This document shows, piece by piece, positions 31,390 to 39,109 of a stretch of 64,000 bases of DNA. Within the stretch, counting starts at the first letter, position 1; the number at the start of each line of letters is the position of its first letter. The stretch is from Candidatus Epulonipiscium viviparus (GTDB lineage Bacteria > Bacillota > Clostridia > Lachnospirales > Cellulosilyticaceae). Where the stretch lies: positions 905,398 to 969,397 of the forward strand of contig NZ_CP117982.1 in assembly GCF_030708075.1 (NCBI RefSeq), read 5' to 3'. Under the pieces are notes generated by a model. It saw only the letters and a program-made list of their open reading frames with translations. It made no database searches and was not told where the DNA came from. Made by a program: the position numbers and the translations under genes.

Positions 31390-31404
31390 ATAGGGAGGGT
31401 TACC

Positions 31405-32055
31405 ATGAGTATTTCAGTTATGATTAGTCAGCTTTTATCTGGAATGGCAGTGTCAATTCAAATATTCTTTGCAACATTGCTCTTTGCGATGCCGCTCGGA
31501 TTAGTTATTTATTTTGGTCGGGTCTCTAGCAATCCGATCATCCAGTCTATCACAAGATTATATATATCTTTAATGCGAGGCACCCCCTTAGTTTTACAAT
31601 TACTTGTAATATACTTTGGTCCATATTATCTGTTTGGCATCAGCATTTCGCCTTCATATAAAATGGTTGCAGTCATCATTGGTTTTTCGATCAACTACGC
31701 TGCCTACTTTGCAGAGATTTATCGCGGCGGCATTGCCTCAATCGATAAGGGACAGTATGAAGCTGCAATGGCCCTTGGATACAATAAATGGCAAACCTTT
31801 TTTCTGATAATTTTACCTCAAGTGTTCAAGGTTATATTGCCTTCTATCACCAACGAGGTCATCACCTTAATCAAAGATACCACGCTTGCATTTGTTTTGG
31901 CTGTTGCAGAAATTTTCACCATTGCAAAGCAAATTGCCAGTGCCCAAACCACAATGTTACCTTTCGTTATAGCAGGGATATTCTACTTCGTCTTCAATTT
32001 TATAGTGCAAACTTTTATGGAAAAACTCGAGATGCGTCTCAGCTACTACGATTAA
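31405..32055 (+). CDS. Polar amino-acid ABC transporter permease (HisM/GlnP type)
   Basis: 216 residues with five membrane helices. The cytoplasmic EAA loop is EAAMALGYNKWQTFFLIILPQ, and the family motifs LYISLMRGTPLVLQL and NYAAYFAEIYRGGIASID are present. The ATG follows GGGAGGG. It forms the transport channel with the upstream binding protein. The ATPase that normally follows (GlnQ type) is missing; a terminator comes directly after. Confidence 0.92.
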   Translation: MSISVMISQLLSGMAVSIQIFFATLLFAMPLGLVIYFGRVSSNPIIQSITRLYISLMRGTPLVLQLLVIYFGPYYLFGISISPSYKMVAVIIGFSINYAAYFAEIYRGGIASIDKGQYEAAMALGYNKWQTFFLIILPQVFKVILPSITNEVITLIKDTTLAFVLAVAEIFTIAKQIASAQTTMLPFVIAGIFYFVFNFIVQTFMEKLEMRLSYYD

Positions 32056-32061
32056 AATAAA

Positions 32062-32097
32062 AGACCCCTTTCATATTTCTGAAGGGGGTCTAATTTT
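32062..32097 (+). terminator. Terminator of the amino-acid ABC operon
   Basis: AGACCCC (32062-32068) pairs with GGGGTCT (32085-32091), extended by TTTC/GAAG, followed by AATTTT. It lies 7 nt after the permease stop. Confidence 0.8.
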
Positions 32098-32830
32098 CAC
32101 TCTGTATCCTTTGCTTATGATTTCAATTTTTTACATAAAATATATCCGTCATCAACAATAATTATTGCATCAATTTTCATGTCTCACGTGGTACATGCTC
32201 ATACGCCCTATGCCATATCCATCAAGGGTTTGCGCGATTAAATACCCATAATTTTCCTCTGTTGTTTTCTCAATTTTAGCTGATACTACTTTCGCCATTT
32301 TGGCTGTTGTTTTTTAATTATTTGTTAACGCTTTTATTTTCTGTGATATACACTTATACTTTTCACTCGGTATCGATCCCTCCAATAACGGATCCGCTGT
32401 TTCTGCCATCCATTTTGCTAACTGAGTTTCCACTCCCTTTAGTATATCTTATTTGATGTATCACTCGCTCATTATTATTTTTCTTAAACCATGGTTCGTG
32501 CGTATCTCCTGTTGCTACTGCAATGAAAAACGGCTGAATTTTTCCCAAATCTTCATTATCATTAATCGATACTCTTAGCATAGACTTCGTTGCGCCCCTC
32601 ACCCTTTTCACCTACAAATTTAATCTTCTCCGTAACCTCACCTTCTTCAGGCTTCTTTGCCTCATGCACTCCAAAACACCATTCCATTTTGATGCGGTGG
32701 GTGCCCTATAAATATCGCAGCTCTGGCCGGATCACAAAGTAGCATTACACAAAAGCCATTTGTAAATGCAGTCTACTCTTTTGCCAGCCTTTCAAAATTT
32801 TCATTTTAACTGTGCTTATTCCACAGGGCG
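32098..32830 (-). pseudogene. Gene debris on the minus strand, unidentified
   Basis: Short protein-like stretches occur in different minus-strand frames without ribosome sites. A 42-codon frame lies at 32170-32298 (MAKVVSAKIEKTTEENYGYL...). An 82-codon frame lies at 32363-32611 (IQPFFIAVATGDTHEPWF...). A segment just upstream reads CFGVHEAKKPEEGEV in yet another frame. The codon content looks like former coding sequence, but I cannot name the gene or genes. No intact gene is supported here. Confidence 0.4.
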
Positions 32831-32847
32831 AAAAAACCCTTCCTATT

Positions 32848-33325
32848 ACATGTAGTTAACACGATCTATTTCGTTGTCGGCGAAGCTGCTGCATGGGAGT
32901 TGGCAACAGATATCGATTACAAAAATACAATCCCTCAACCCACTTCTGCAATAGCATTTAGCCCCGCAAATCCCGAAGTCATGTATGCTATGGGAGATCG
33001 CTTGGCTCACGCCGGAGATTTTATGAAATCAGAAGATGCCGGCGCTACTTGGGAGAAAATCTTTGAGATGCCATTTGTCGTGGAAGTTGCCACAGATCCT
33101 AAAAACGAAGATAGAATGTTAGTCAGCGTCGGGGCTGCCAAAATTTTAGATGGTTTAAATTGTGGACTTTACTATTCTGAGGATGCGGGAAAAACCTTTG
33201 AGAAAGTAAACACCGGAATAGGGCCTTCTAGTAAAATAAGCCACATATGCTTTGACCCCATTGAAGAAGATACATTATGGGCTGCTTCTTGCGCGACAGG
33301 ATTTTTCAAGGATACGATCCACTAA
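32848..33325 (+). pseudogene. Fragment of an Asp-box (BNR) beta-propeller protein
   Basis: The plus-strand frame reads VVNTIYFVVGEAAAWELATDID, then AIAFSPANPEVMYAMGDRL. It contains two Asp-box repeats, SEDAGATWEKI and YSEDAGKTFEKV, separated by about 55 residues, and ends at 33325. Asp-boxes belong to sialidase, xyloglucanase and VPS10-type propellers, which need six to eight blades. Only about two to three remain, with no start codon or ribosome site, so this is a remnant. A carbohydrate-active origin fits the alga-degrading context but is inference. Confidence 0.6.
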
Positions 33326-33375
33326 TTTGGAATTTTGGTAAAATTAGCCAATAGGGTATCTGCTAATTTTATCGC

Positions 33376-33409
33376 AACAAAAAAGCCGCCTTTATAATTT
33401 AGGTGGCTT
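33376..33409 (-). terminator. Terminator of the S1-domain gene
   Basis: On the minus strand AAGCCACC and GGCGGCTT pair (one mismatch) around TAAATTATAAA, followed by TTTTTTG. It lies 9 nt past the stop at 33418. Confidence 0.8.
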
Positions 33410-33417
33410 CCGTTTTC

Positions 33418-33813
33418 TTATCTATTTAATCGACGATTAATATCTGTTTGACGCTCCGTAGAATCTTTTAAAAATCCCTTCATCAATGCTTCAAAACCAT
33501 CAATTACTACTTCTGGCTCTTTTTTAGGTTTGTTATAACGTGGTTTTGGACGTTCCTCCTGCTTCGGTTTTTCGAGAGCCTCTTTAATCGAAAGGGATAT
33601 TTTGTTGTTTGTGAGATCGACAGTCAATACTTTAACTTTCACAACGTCTCCAATTTTAATTGCGTCTGCTATATTTTCTAAATATCCATGCGTAATATGG
33701 GATATATGCACTAATCCATTGTATGAGTTTGGTAGCGAAATAAATGCTCCAAATGGTTTAATTCCTGTAACTGTTCCTTCTAAGATTTGGCCAACTTCAA
33801 TTTTTTCTGACAT
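33418..33813 (-). CDS. S1 RNA-binding domain protein (YugI/GSP13-like)
   Basis: 131 residues from the ATG at 33813 (AGGAG 11 nt upstream; a TTG three codons earlier is a poorer start). Residues 5-75 form an S1 domain: VGQILEGTVTGIKPFGAFISL, NGLVHISHITHGYLENI, IGDVVKVKVLTVDLTNNKISLSI. A basic Lys/Pro-rich linker and a short C-terminal helix (FEALMKGFLKDSTERQ) follow. Family members associate with ribosomes or mRNA; the role here is not known in detail. Confidence 0.85.
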   Translation of the reverse strand: MSEKIEVGQILEGTVTGIKPFGAFISLPNSYNGLVHISHITHGYLENIADAIKIGDVVKVKVLTVDLTNNKISLSIKEALEKPKQEERPKPRYNKPKKEPEVVIDGFEALMKGFLKDSTERQTDINRRLNR

Positions 33814-33873
33814 ATTCAGCAATTCTCCTATACTTATTTTCTAATATCATACCACTATCTATGTAAATAGTAA

Positions 33874-33953
33874 AGTAAAAATTAGTTAAAAAATAGTTAA
33901 TTTTTACTTTTTTTATTGTGTCGTGCTAAACCCCCGTAAAGCACGACTTTTAT
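33874..33953 (+). other. Two consecutive stem-loops in a divergent intergenic region
   Basis: Stem 1: AGTAAAAATTA (33874-33884) pairs with TAATTTTTACT (33898-33908), followed by TTTTTTATT. Stem 2: GTCGTGCT (33920-33927) pairs with AGCACGAC (33940-33947), followed by TTTTAT. Both look like terminators read on the plus strand, yet no plus-strand gene precedes them. They lie between the S1-domain gene (minus) and the EamA transporter (plus). A short RNA or a leader structure is possible. Confidence 0.5.
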
Positions 33954-34114
33954 ATAAACAAGTGTGAGTGTACAATTTTACCCCTCTCAACCTTTTTCCC
34001 CTGATCATCTCTAGGATGATACTCTTATTATTAGTAATTATTACATATAATATGTACTAATTTTTTCGCCAATTAATGGGTAAAATATTTTTTAGAAAAG
34101 GAGAATAATAAAAT

Positions 34115-35017
34115 ATGCAAACGATGAACAAATCCAAGTTGAAATTTACCCGTCTTAACAATCGCACCAAAGGCATTTTGTTTATACTAGTATCTGCTCT
34201 TAGCTTTGCACTTATGTCAGCTTGTATTAAAATAGTGGGGCCACTGCCAATATTTCAAAAAGTTTTCTTCAGAAATCTCATCAGTCTGTTTATTGCCACT
34301 GCCCTAGTGCTTAAACATAAAAGCAGTTTTGTTGGCAAACCCGAAAATCGAAAATATTTAATTTTGCGTGCAGTACTCGGAACAGCTGGAATAATTTTTA
34401 ACTTCTATGCAATAGAGCAGCTTGTCTTATCCGATGCCACAATGCTCAACAAGTTATCTCCGCTATTTGTAATCTTATTTTCATACTTATTTTTAAAGGA
34501 ACATATAAATCGAAATCAAATAGTCGCCATTACAATTGCCTTTTTAGGTGCGTTACTTATACTAAAGCCAAGCTTCAACTCGGATATGATCCCTGGTATT
34601 TCTGGAATATTAGGTGCTCTCAGCGCTGGTGCCGGCTATACTTGTTTGCGCATTTTAAAGACGGAGCCCTACTATAGAACAGTATTCGCATTTAGTGCTG
34701 TCTCCTGCGCTATAGTGCTTCCATTTGCAATATATTTTTATTTACCAATGACATCATTTCAATTCCTTACACTAATGCTGGCCGGAGTTTTTGCAACAAT
34801 AACGCAATTTTCACTAACATTAGCATATTCCTTTGCACCTGCTCGTGAAATTTCAATTTTTGACTATAGCAATATAATTTTTTCTGCAATCATCAGCTAT
34901 TTCTTGTTTTACGAATTACCCGATATCCTAAGCATTATAGGATATTTTGTAATCTTCGGAGCTTCATTATATATGTTTCTATATCAGAAAAACAACACTT
35001 CCTCAAAAACTTCTTAA
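34115..35017 (+). CDS. EamA-family (DMT superfamily) transporter
   Basis: 300 residues with ten predicted helices in two EamA repeats (residues ~17-150 and ~160-290). Repeat 1 has ILVSALSFALMSACIKIV and the PLFVILFSYLFLKE motif before helix 5; repeat 2 ends with FSAIISYFLFYELPDILSIIGYFVI. The ATG at 34115 follows AAAGGAG. These carriers export or import small metabolites; the substrate cannot be deduced. It stands about 200 nt upstream of the GH28-like pair. Confidence 0.88.
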   Translation: MQTMNKSKLKFTRLNNRTKGILFILVSALSFALMSACIKIVGPLPIFQKVFFRNLISLFIATALVLKHKSSFVGKPENRKYLILRAVLGTAGIIFNFYAIEQLVLSDATMLNKLSPLFVILFSYLFLKEHINRNQIVAITIAFLGALLILKPSFNSDMIPGISGILGALSAGAGYTCLRILKTEPYYRTVFAFSAVSCAIVLPFAIYFYLPMTSFQFLTLMLAGVFATITQFSLTLAYSFAPAREISIFDYSNIIFSAIISYFLFYELPDILSIIGYFVIFGASLYMFLYQKNNTSSKTS

Positions 35018-35223
35018 CATATAGTTTTCATGGGCAGCTATCTATCACCTAGTACGTGCGTATACCTCCTTTGCCTCTTTGTATATCCCGCATCTTTTAT
35101 TGCCGTTGCATCTGTATCTTCTACTTTTGCAATTGCAATCACTACCGCATAATACTTACCCCCCTCTCCCTATTTATTTACATATAAATGTTTATAATAG
35201 AAAGAAAAATAGGAGGATCTAAT

Positions 35224-36480
35224 ATGATTTACAATATTTATGACTTTGGAGCCAAAGGAGATAGTTTAACCGATGATACCGATAGTCTTCAACAAGCAAT
35301 CGATAAATGTTCTTTTGAAGGTGGCGGCATAGTATTAGTTGACGATGGCACTTTCAAAGTGGGCACTATTTATTTTAAAGATGATGTCACCATTGAAGTG
35401 GGTATACGTGGCAAAATTATTGCTCAAACTGAACGACATTTTTATAAAGATGACACTCACCATCAGATGTATACTAGAGAGACCCATATGGATAAGTGCC
35501 TTTTCTTTGCCAAAGAGTGCAAAAATATTGGACTTACTGGCAGAGGGGAAATTGATGGATGCGGCAGTGAGTTTAAGAAATTTAGGCCTATGCTTTTCAG
35601 ATATCTTGATTGTGAAAACATCCGCATTACTAATATCAAGTTGCGCAACCCTGCATCTTGGACGAATGCTTTCATTGGCTGCAATAATATTTGGGTTGAT
35701 GGTATTGACATCAAATCTCGCGCTAACAACAATGGGGATGGCCTTGATTTTGATGGTTGTGAAAATGTTTTTGTCTCCAATTGCAAATTTGATTGCAGCG
35801 ACGATTGTATTTGTCTGCAAAATTCATACTTTGACCGCGTTTGTAAAAATATTGTCGTTACTAACTGCATCTTCTCTAGCAGATGGGCTGGCATGAGAAT
35901 CGGACTTCTTAGCTGTGGACCAATTGAATTTCTGACTGTAAGCAATTGTATTTTTTCTAATATTGATTGTTCTGGACTAAAAATTCAATCTGCAGAAGGA
36001 TCAAATGTATCTCATATGACATTTACCAACTTAGTTATGAACAATGTTCAGCGCCCTATTTTCATGACTGCCAATAAATTTCGCGAAAAAACTAATACAG
36101 AAACTGCGATAGAAACTCCGTCTGTTGTCTCTGACATGACTTTTAGCAATATTATTTCTCGCAGCTACGATAAAAATAAACAACTACTAGTAGAAAACCA
36201 ACCGTCATGCATCGTTCTCGACTGCGAGGGTGATAACACCATTAGCGATATTGTCATTAAAAATGTCACTATGCAAACTTATGGAAAACAGGACTCACCA
36301 TTTTTAAACGATTACTCTAAAATTCCAACACATAGCAATATCCGTGGCGAATGCAAAAATTATCATGGCAACCTTCCGGCTTCTGCACTTTTTGCAAGAA
36401 ATATCAAAAATTTACACTATAGTGGACTACAAATTTCTGAAAAACATAAAACTCATAATAAAGATATTTGTATTATCTGA
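35224..36480 (+). CDS. GH28-like right-handed beta-helix protein (polygalacturonase family)
   Basis: 418 residues from the ATG at 35224, which follows AGGAGG; the frame is open further upstream without a ribosome site. No signal peptide, so probably cytoplasmic. The N-terminus has the pectate-lyase-like YDFGAKGDSLTDDTDSLQQAID. The helix carries NNNGDGLDFDGCENV and CSDDCICLQN, which correspond to the catalytic Asp positions of GH28. The third motif, GHG in classical polygalacturonases, reads RWAGMRIG and lacks the His. It probably hydrolyses an acidic oligosaccharide inside the cell. The next gene, 19 nt away, is a paralogue. Confidence 0.82.
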   Translation: MIYNIYDFGAKGDSLTDDTDSLQQAIDKCSFEGGGIVLVDDGTFKVGTIYFKDDVTIEVGIRGKIIAQTERHFYKDDTHHQMYTRETHMDKCLFFAKECKNIGLTGRGEIDGCGSEFKKFRPMLFRYLDCENIRITNIKLRNPASWTNAFIGCNNIWVDGIDIKSRANNNGDGLDFDGCENVFVSNCKFDCSDDCICLQNSYFDRVCKNIVVTNCIFSSRWAGMRIGLLSCGPIEFLTVSNCIFSNIDCSGLKIQSAEGSNVSHMTFTNLVMNNVQRPIFMTANKFREKTNTETAIETPSVVSDMTFSNIISRSYDKNKQLLVENQPSCIVLDCEGDNTISDIVIKNVTMQTYGKQDSPFLNDYSKIPTHSNIRGECKNYHGNLPASALFARNIKNLHYSGLQISEKHKTHNKDICII

Positions 36481-36499
36481 TTCCAATAAGGAGAGCTCA

Positions 36500-37771
36500 A
36501 TGAAATATTTATCTGATTTTAATATCCTACCTTCATTTACAACTATACAAACAGCAGCCATTCAAGATGCTATTAATCAAACAAGTGCCGCTGGAGAAAT
36601 TTTGGTTTTTAACAAAGGAACGTATCTTACAGGTTTACTAGAAATGAAAGACAATACTGCAATAGAATTTGAAACTGGCACTGCCATTATAGGCTCAAGT
36701 CAGCTATCAGACTACGAAGGATCTGCAGAATTATTTGTAGATGCTGTTGGCTCTCAACGCGGTCGCTGTCTCCTATATGCGCATAGCAAACAAAATATTT
36801 CGTTAAAAGGCAGCTGCGTAATCGATGGTAGACTTCATAATTTTAGCAAAGATTTACCAGAATATGCCAAGCGACCATTTTTGCTCAATTTTATAAACTG
36901 TAAAAATATTACTTTAGATGGAATTTTGTTTAAAAACTCACCTGCCTGGATGCTCTGTATTTCTAAATGCAATGGATTTACTATCGAAAACGTTACCATT
37001 TTCAGTAGAACTGGAGGCAATAACGACGGCATAGATATAAATTCATCTCAAAATGGTGTAATTCGAAATTGTGTTATCGATACTGATGACGATGCTGTTT
37101 GTATAAAAAGCACTTACGATTCTCCGTGTGAAAATATTTTAATCGAAGATTGCATGCTTTGCACAAACTGGGGAGCATTTAAAATTGGAACCGAATCAAT
37201 GGGTGATATAAAAAATATCCATATCCGTAACTGCTTTATGCACGATGTTAAGGGTGGTGCGATTAAAATACTTTCAGCAGATGGAGCAAATATTTCTGAT
37301 ATTGTCGTAGAAAATATAACATTCTTGGATGTTACGGGGCCTATTTTTATTACTAACGGAAACCGTTTACGCAGCTACTATGAAACGAACACTCGCACCG
37401 TTGCTGGAAAAATTTCTAATGTTACGATTAAAAATATATCTGGCAATGTAAAAAATGCATTAAAACATGATGCATCCAAAGTACTAAATCCGCATCCAGC
37501 AGTAATTGCTATGACAGGTATGGCAAATACCAAATTAGAAAACATTACTCTTAGTAATATCGATTTGATATTTGAAAGTGGTGAATTTACCGCATCAGAA
37601 AAAATCTCAGAAATAGGTTCGGGATATCCGGAATTTAATCGTATTGGCATTCCACCGGCTTCAAAGATTTTTGCAATAAATATTGATAACTTGATAATGG
37701 ATAATGTTAGCATTGAATTGGAGAATACTTCTAGTTTACCAGAAGTCATATTGGAGAATGTTAATAAATAG
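36500..37771 (+). CDS. GH28-like right-handed beta-helix protein, second copy
   Basis: 423 residues from the ATG at 36500 with GGAGAG 5 nt upstream; an in-frame ATG at 36344 lies inside the previous gene and is rejected. No signal peptide. Motifs: IQDAINQTSAAGEILVFNKG, KNSPAWMLCISKCNGFTIEN, GGNNDGIDINSSQN, DTDDDAVCIKS, TNWGAFKIGTES and GGAIKILSADG. As in the upstream paralogue, the GHG His is absent. The two proteins share the family and layout but differ widely in sequence, suggesting different linkages on the same substrate. Confidence 0.82.
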   Translation: MKYLSDFNILPSFTTIQTAAIQDAINQTSAAGEILVFNKGTYLTGLLEMKDNTAIEFETGTAIIGSSQLSDYEGSAELFVDAVGSQRGRCLLYAHSKQNISLKGSCVIDGRLHNFSKDLPEYAKRPFLLNFINCKNITLDGILFKNSPAWMLCISKCNGFTIENVTIFSRTGGNNDGIDINSSQNGVIRNCVIDTDDDAVCIKSTYDSPCENILIEDCMLCTNWGAFKIGTESMGDIKNIHIRNCFMHDVKGGAIKILSADGANISDIVVENITFLDVTGPIFITNGNRLRSYYETNTRTVAGKISNVTIKNISGNVKNALKHDASKVLNPHPAVIAMTGMANTKLENITLSNIDLIFESGEFTASEKISEIGSGYPEFNRIGIPPASKIFAINIDNLIMDNVSIELENTSSLPEVILENVNK

Positions 37772-37817
37772 GTAGCAATCACTCTGCTACTAAATGCATG
37801 TGAAAGGAGGTGCAGAA

Positions 37818-38297
37818 ATGGCTCCATCATCAAATGATAAGAAACCAGAAAAAAAAGTAGCAGATGCTCAAAAAGAAATTAACAGTCCTGTTGCTGCCGC
37901 GAAACAGAAGAAGCTCGCCATTGCCGTCATAGGCATAGCAATTCTCGTATTGGCAGTTTTGGGTTCATATGTTTTTTTGATGAAAGTAAGCGAGATACAA
38001 TTTCAAGATTTCAGTGATTTAATTATCTTTGCGTTAATTATTCTGGGCGCCAAATTTATTTTTGGACTAGCAATATACTATTCTTTTGTTCTTCTTAAAA
38101 GAAACTCAAAATTGAAAAGTGGTCCACTATTTCTTCTCAGAGTAATAGCAACAATAATTTCTACTTTTCTTAGCATCTGGATAGCAGCATACTTTACCCC
38201 AGGTATCATGATTCCGACAAAAGGAGTTATCGGACTAGCAATAATTATTATTATTGCTGAAATGGTAAACACATTCCTTGAAAAGCTTGACAAATAA
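37818..38297 (+). CDS. Membrane protein, unknown function
   Basis: 159 residues from the ATG at 37818 (AAAGGAGGTG upstream). A charged N-terminus (SNDKKPEKKVADAQKEI) precedes four predicted helices at about residues 35-57, 66-88, 98-118 and 128-148. A short C-terminal end reads NTFLEKLDK. It lies 46 nt after the second GH28-like gene. I do not recognise the family. Confidence 0.65.
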   Translation: MAPSSNDKKPEKKVADAQKEINSPVAAAKQKKLAIAVIGIAILVLAVLGSYVFLMKVSEIQFQDFSDLIIFALIILGAKFIFGLAIYYSFVLLKRNSKLKSGPLFLLRVIATIISTFLSIWIAAYFTPGIMIPTKGVIGLAIIIIIAEMVNTFLEKLDK

Positions 38298-38303
38298 AAA
38301 CAA

Positions 38304-38339
38304 TCCCCTATGTTTCACATGCAGCATAGGGGAATTTTT
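38304..38339 (+). terminator. Terminator, probably bidirectional
   Basis: CCCCTATG (38305-38312) pairs with CATAGGGG (38325-38332), followed by AATTTTT. The left side is A-rich, so it could also end the converging aromatic operon. Confidence 0.85.
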
Positions 38340-38367
38340 ACAAACGCACTGCTATTTGAATAGCAAT

Positions 38368-38658
38368 TTAAATATTGTAATCTATTACCGATACTCCGTT
38401 AGTTACTTCTCTCAAAAATTCTAAGATTGGTCCAGTATGATATGGATGATCCAAATAAGACTGTAAATCTTGTTCTGAATCAAAACATGCTTCTATAGAT
38501 ATATCAAAAGAACGAGGGCTCGGTTTTATATTAACTCCCACTTCTAAAGTTTTAATTAGAGCAATATTCTCTTTCATAGAAACTAGCAACTCTCTAAATT
38601 CCTCTGTCTTTGCTTTTGATTCTTCTTTCATTTTCATTAATACTATATGCTTTACCAT
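38368..38658 (-). CDS. Dabb (stress-responsive A/B barrel) domain protein
   Basis: 96 residues, one whole Dabb domain (PF07876): VKHIVLMKMKEE at the start, VGVNIKPSPRSFDISIEACF, the conserved YLDHPYH and the end VSVIDYNI. The fold occurs in small dimeric proteins, some of them polyketide cyclases; most bacterial members have no known reaction. It lies 22 nt after aroQ and is the last gene of the aromatic operon. Confidence 0.85.
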   Translation of the reverse strand: MVKHIVLMKMKEESKAKTEEFRELLVSMKENIALIKTLEVGVNIKPSPRSFDISIEACFDSEQDLQSYLDHPYHTGPILEFLREVTNGVSVIDYNI

Positions 38659-38680
38659 TTTTATTTCTCCTTAGATATAT

Positions 38681-39106
38681 TTAGTTTACAAAATAGTTTA
38701 ACGCCAATTTATATCCCGCAGTACCCAGTCCAGAAATTACCCCTACCGCTGCAGCTGCAGTTACACTGTGTGCTCTAAAACTTTCTCGTTTATAGATATT
38801 GGAAATATGCACTTCTATCACATCAATGCTAATACTCTTTATTGCATCTGCAATAGCATAGCTAGTATGACTATATGCACCAGGATTAATTATAATTCCA
38901 TCTATTTTATCATGATAGCATTTTTGCAAATGATCAATTATTTCACCTTCACAATTTGACTGAAAGAAAGATAACTCTATCCCATTTTTGTGTGCAAATG
39001 CCTCTAAGCCTGCTTCTATATCTGATAAAGTTTCATGTCCATATATATGGGGTTCTCTAGTTCCTAAAAAATTTAAATTAGGTCCATTTATTATACAAAT
39101 TTTCAT
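38681..39106 (-). CDS. aroQ: 3-dehydroquinate dehydratase, type II
   Basis: Third step of the shikimate pathway. 141 residues. Motifs: INGPNLNFLGTREPHIYG with the catalytic Tyr in the flexible loop, SNCEGEIIDHLQ, IINPGAYSHTSYAIADA, EVHISNIYKRESFRAHS with the active-site His. It begins 3 nt after the trifunctional gene. Confidence 0.95.
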   Translation of the reverse strand: MKICIINGPNLNFLGTREPHIYGHETLSDIEAGLEAFAHKNGIELSFFQSNCEGEIIDHLQKCYHDKIDGIIINPGAYSHTSYAIADAIKSISIDVIEVHISNIYKRESFRAHSVTAAAAVGVISGLGTAGYKLALNYFVN

Positions 39107-39109
39107 TTT

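Noticed and set aside
35042-35165. Small minus-strand coding frame (GKYYAVVIAIAKVEDTD...)
   Set aside because: Protein-like but without start codon context, length or recognisable family; at most a remnant.
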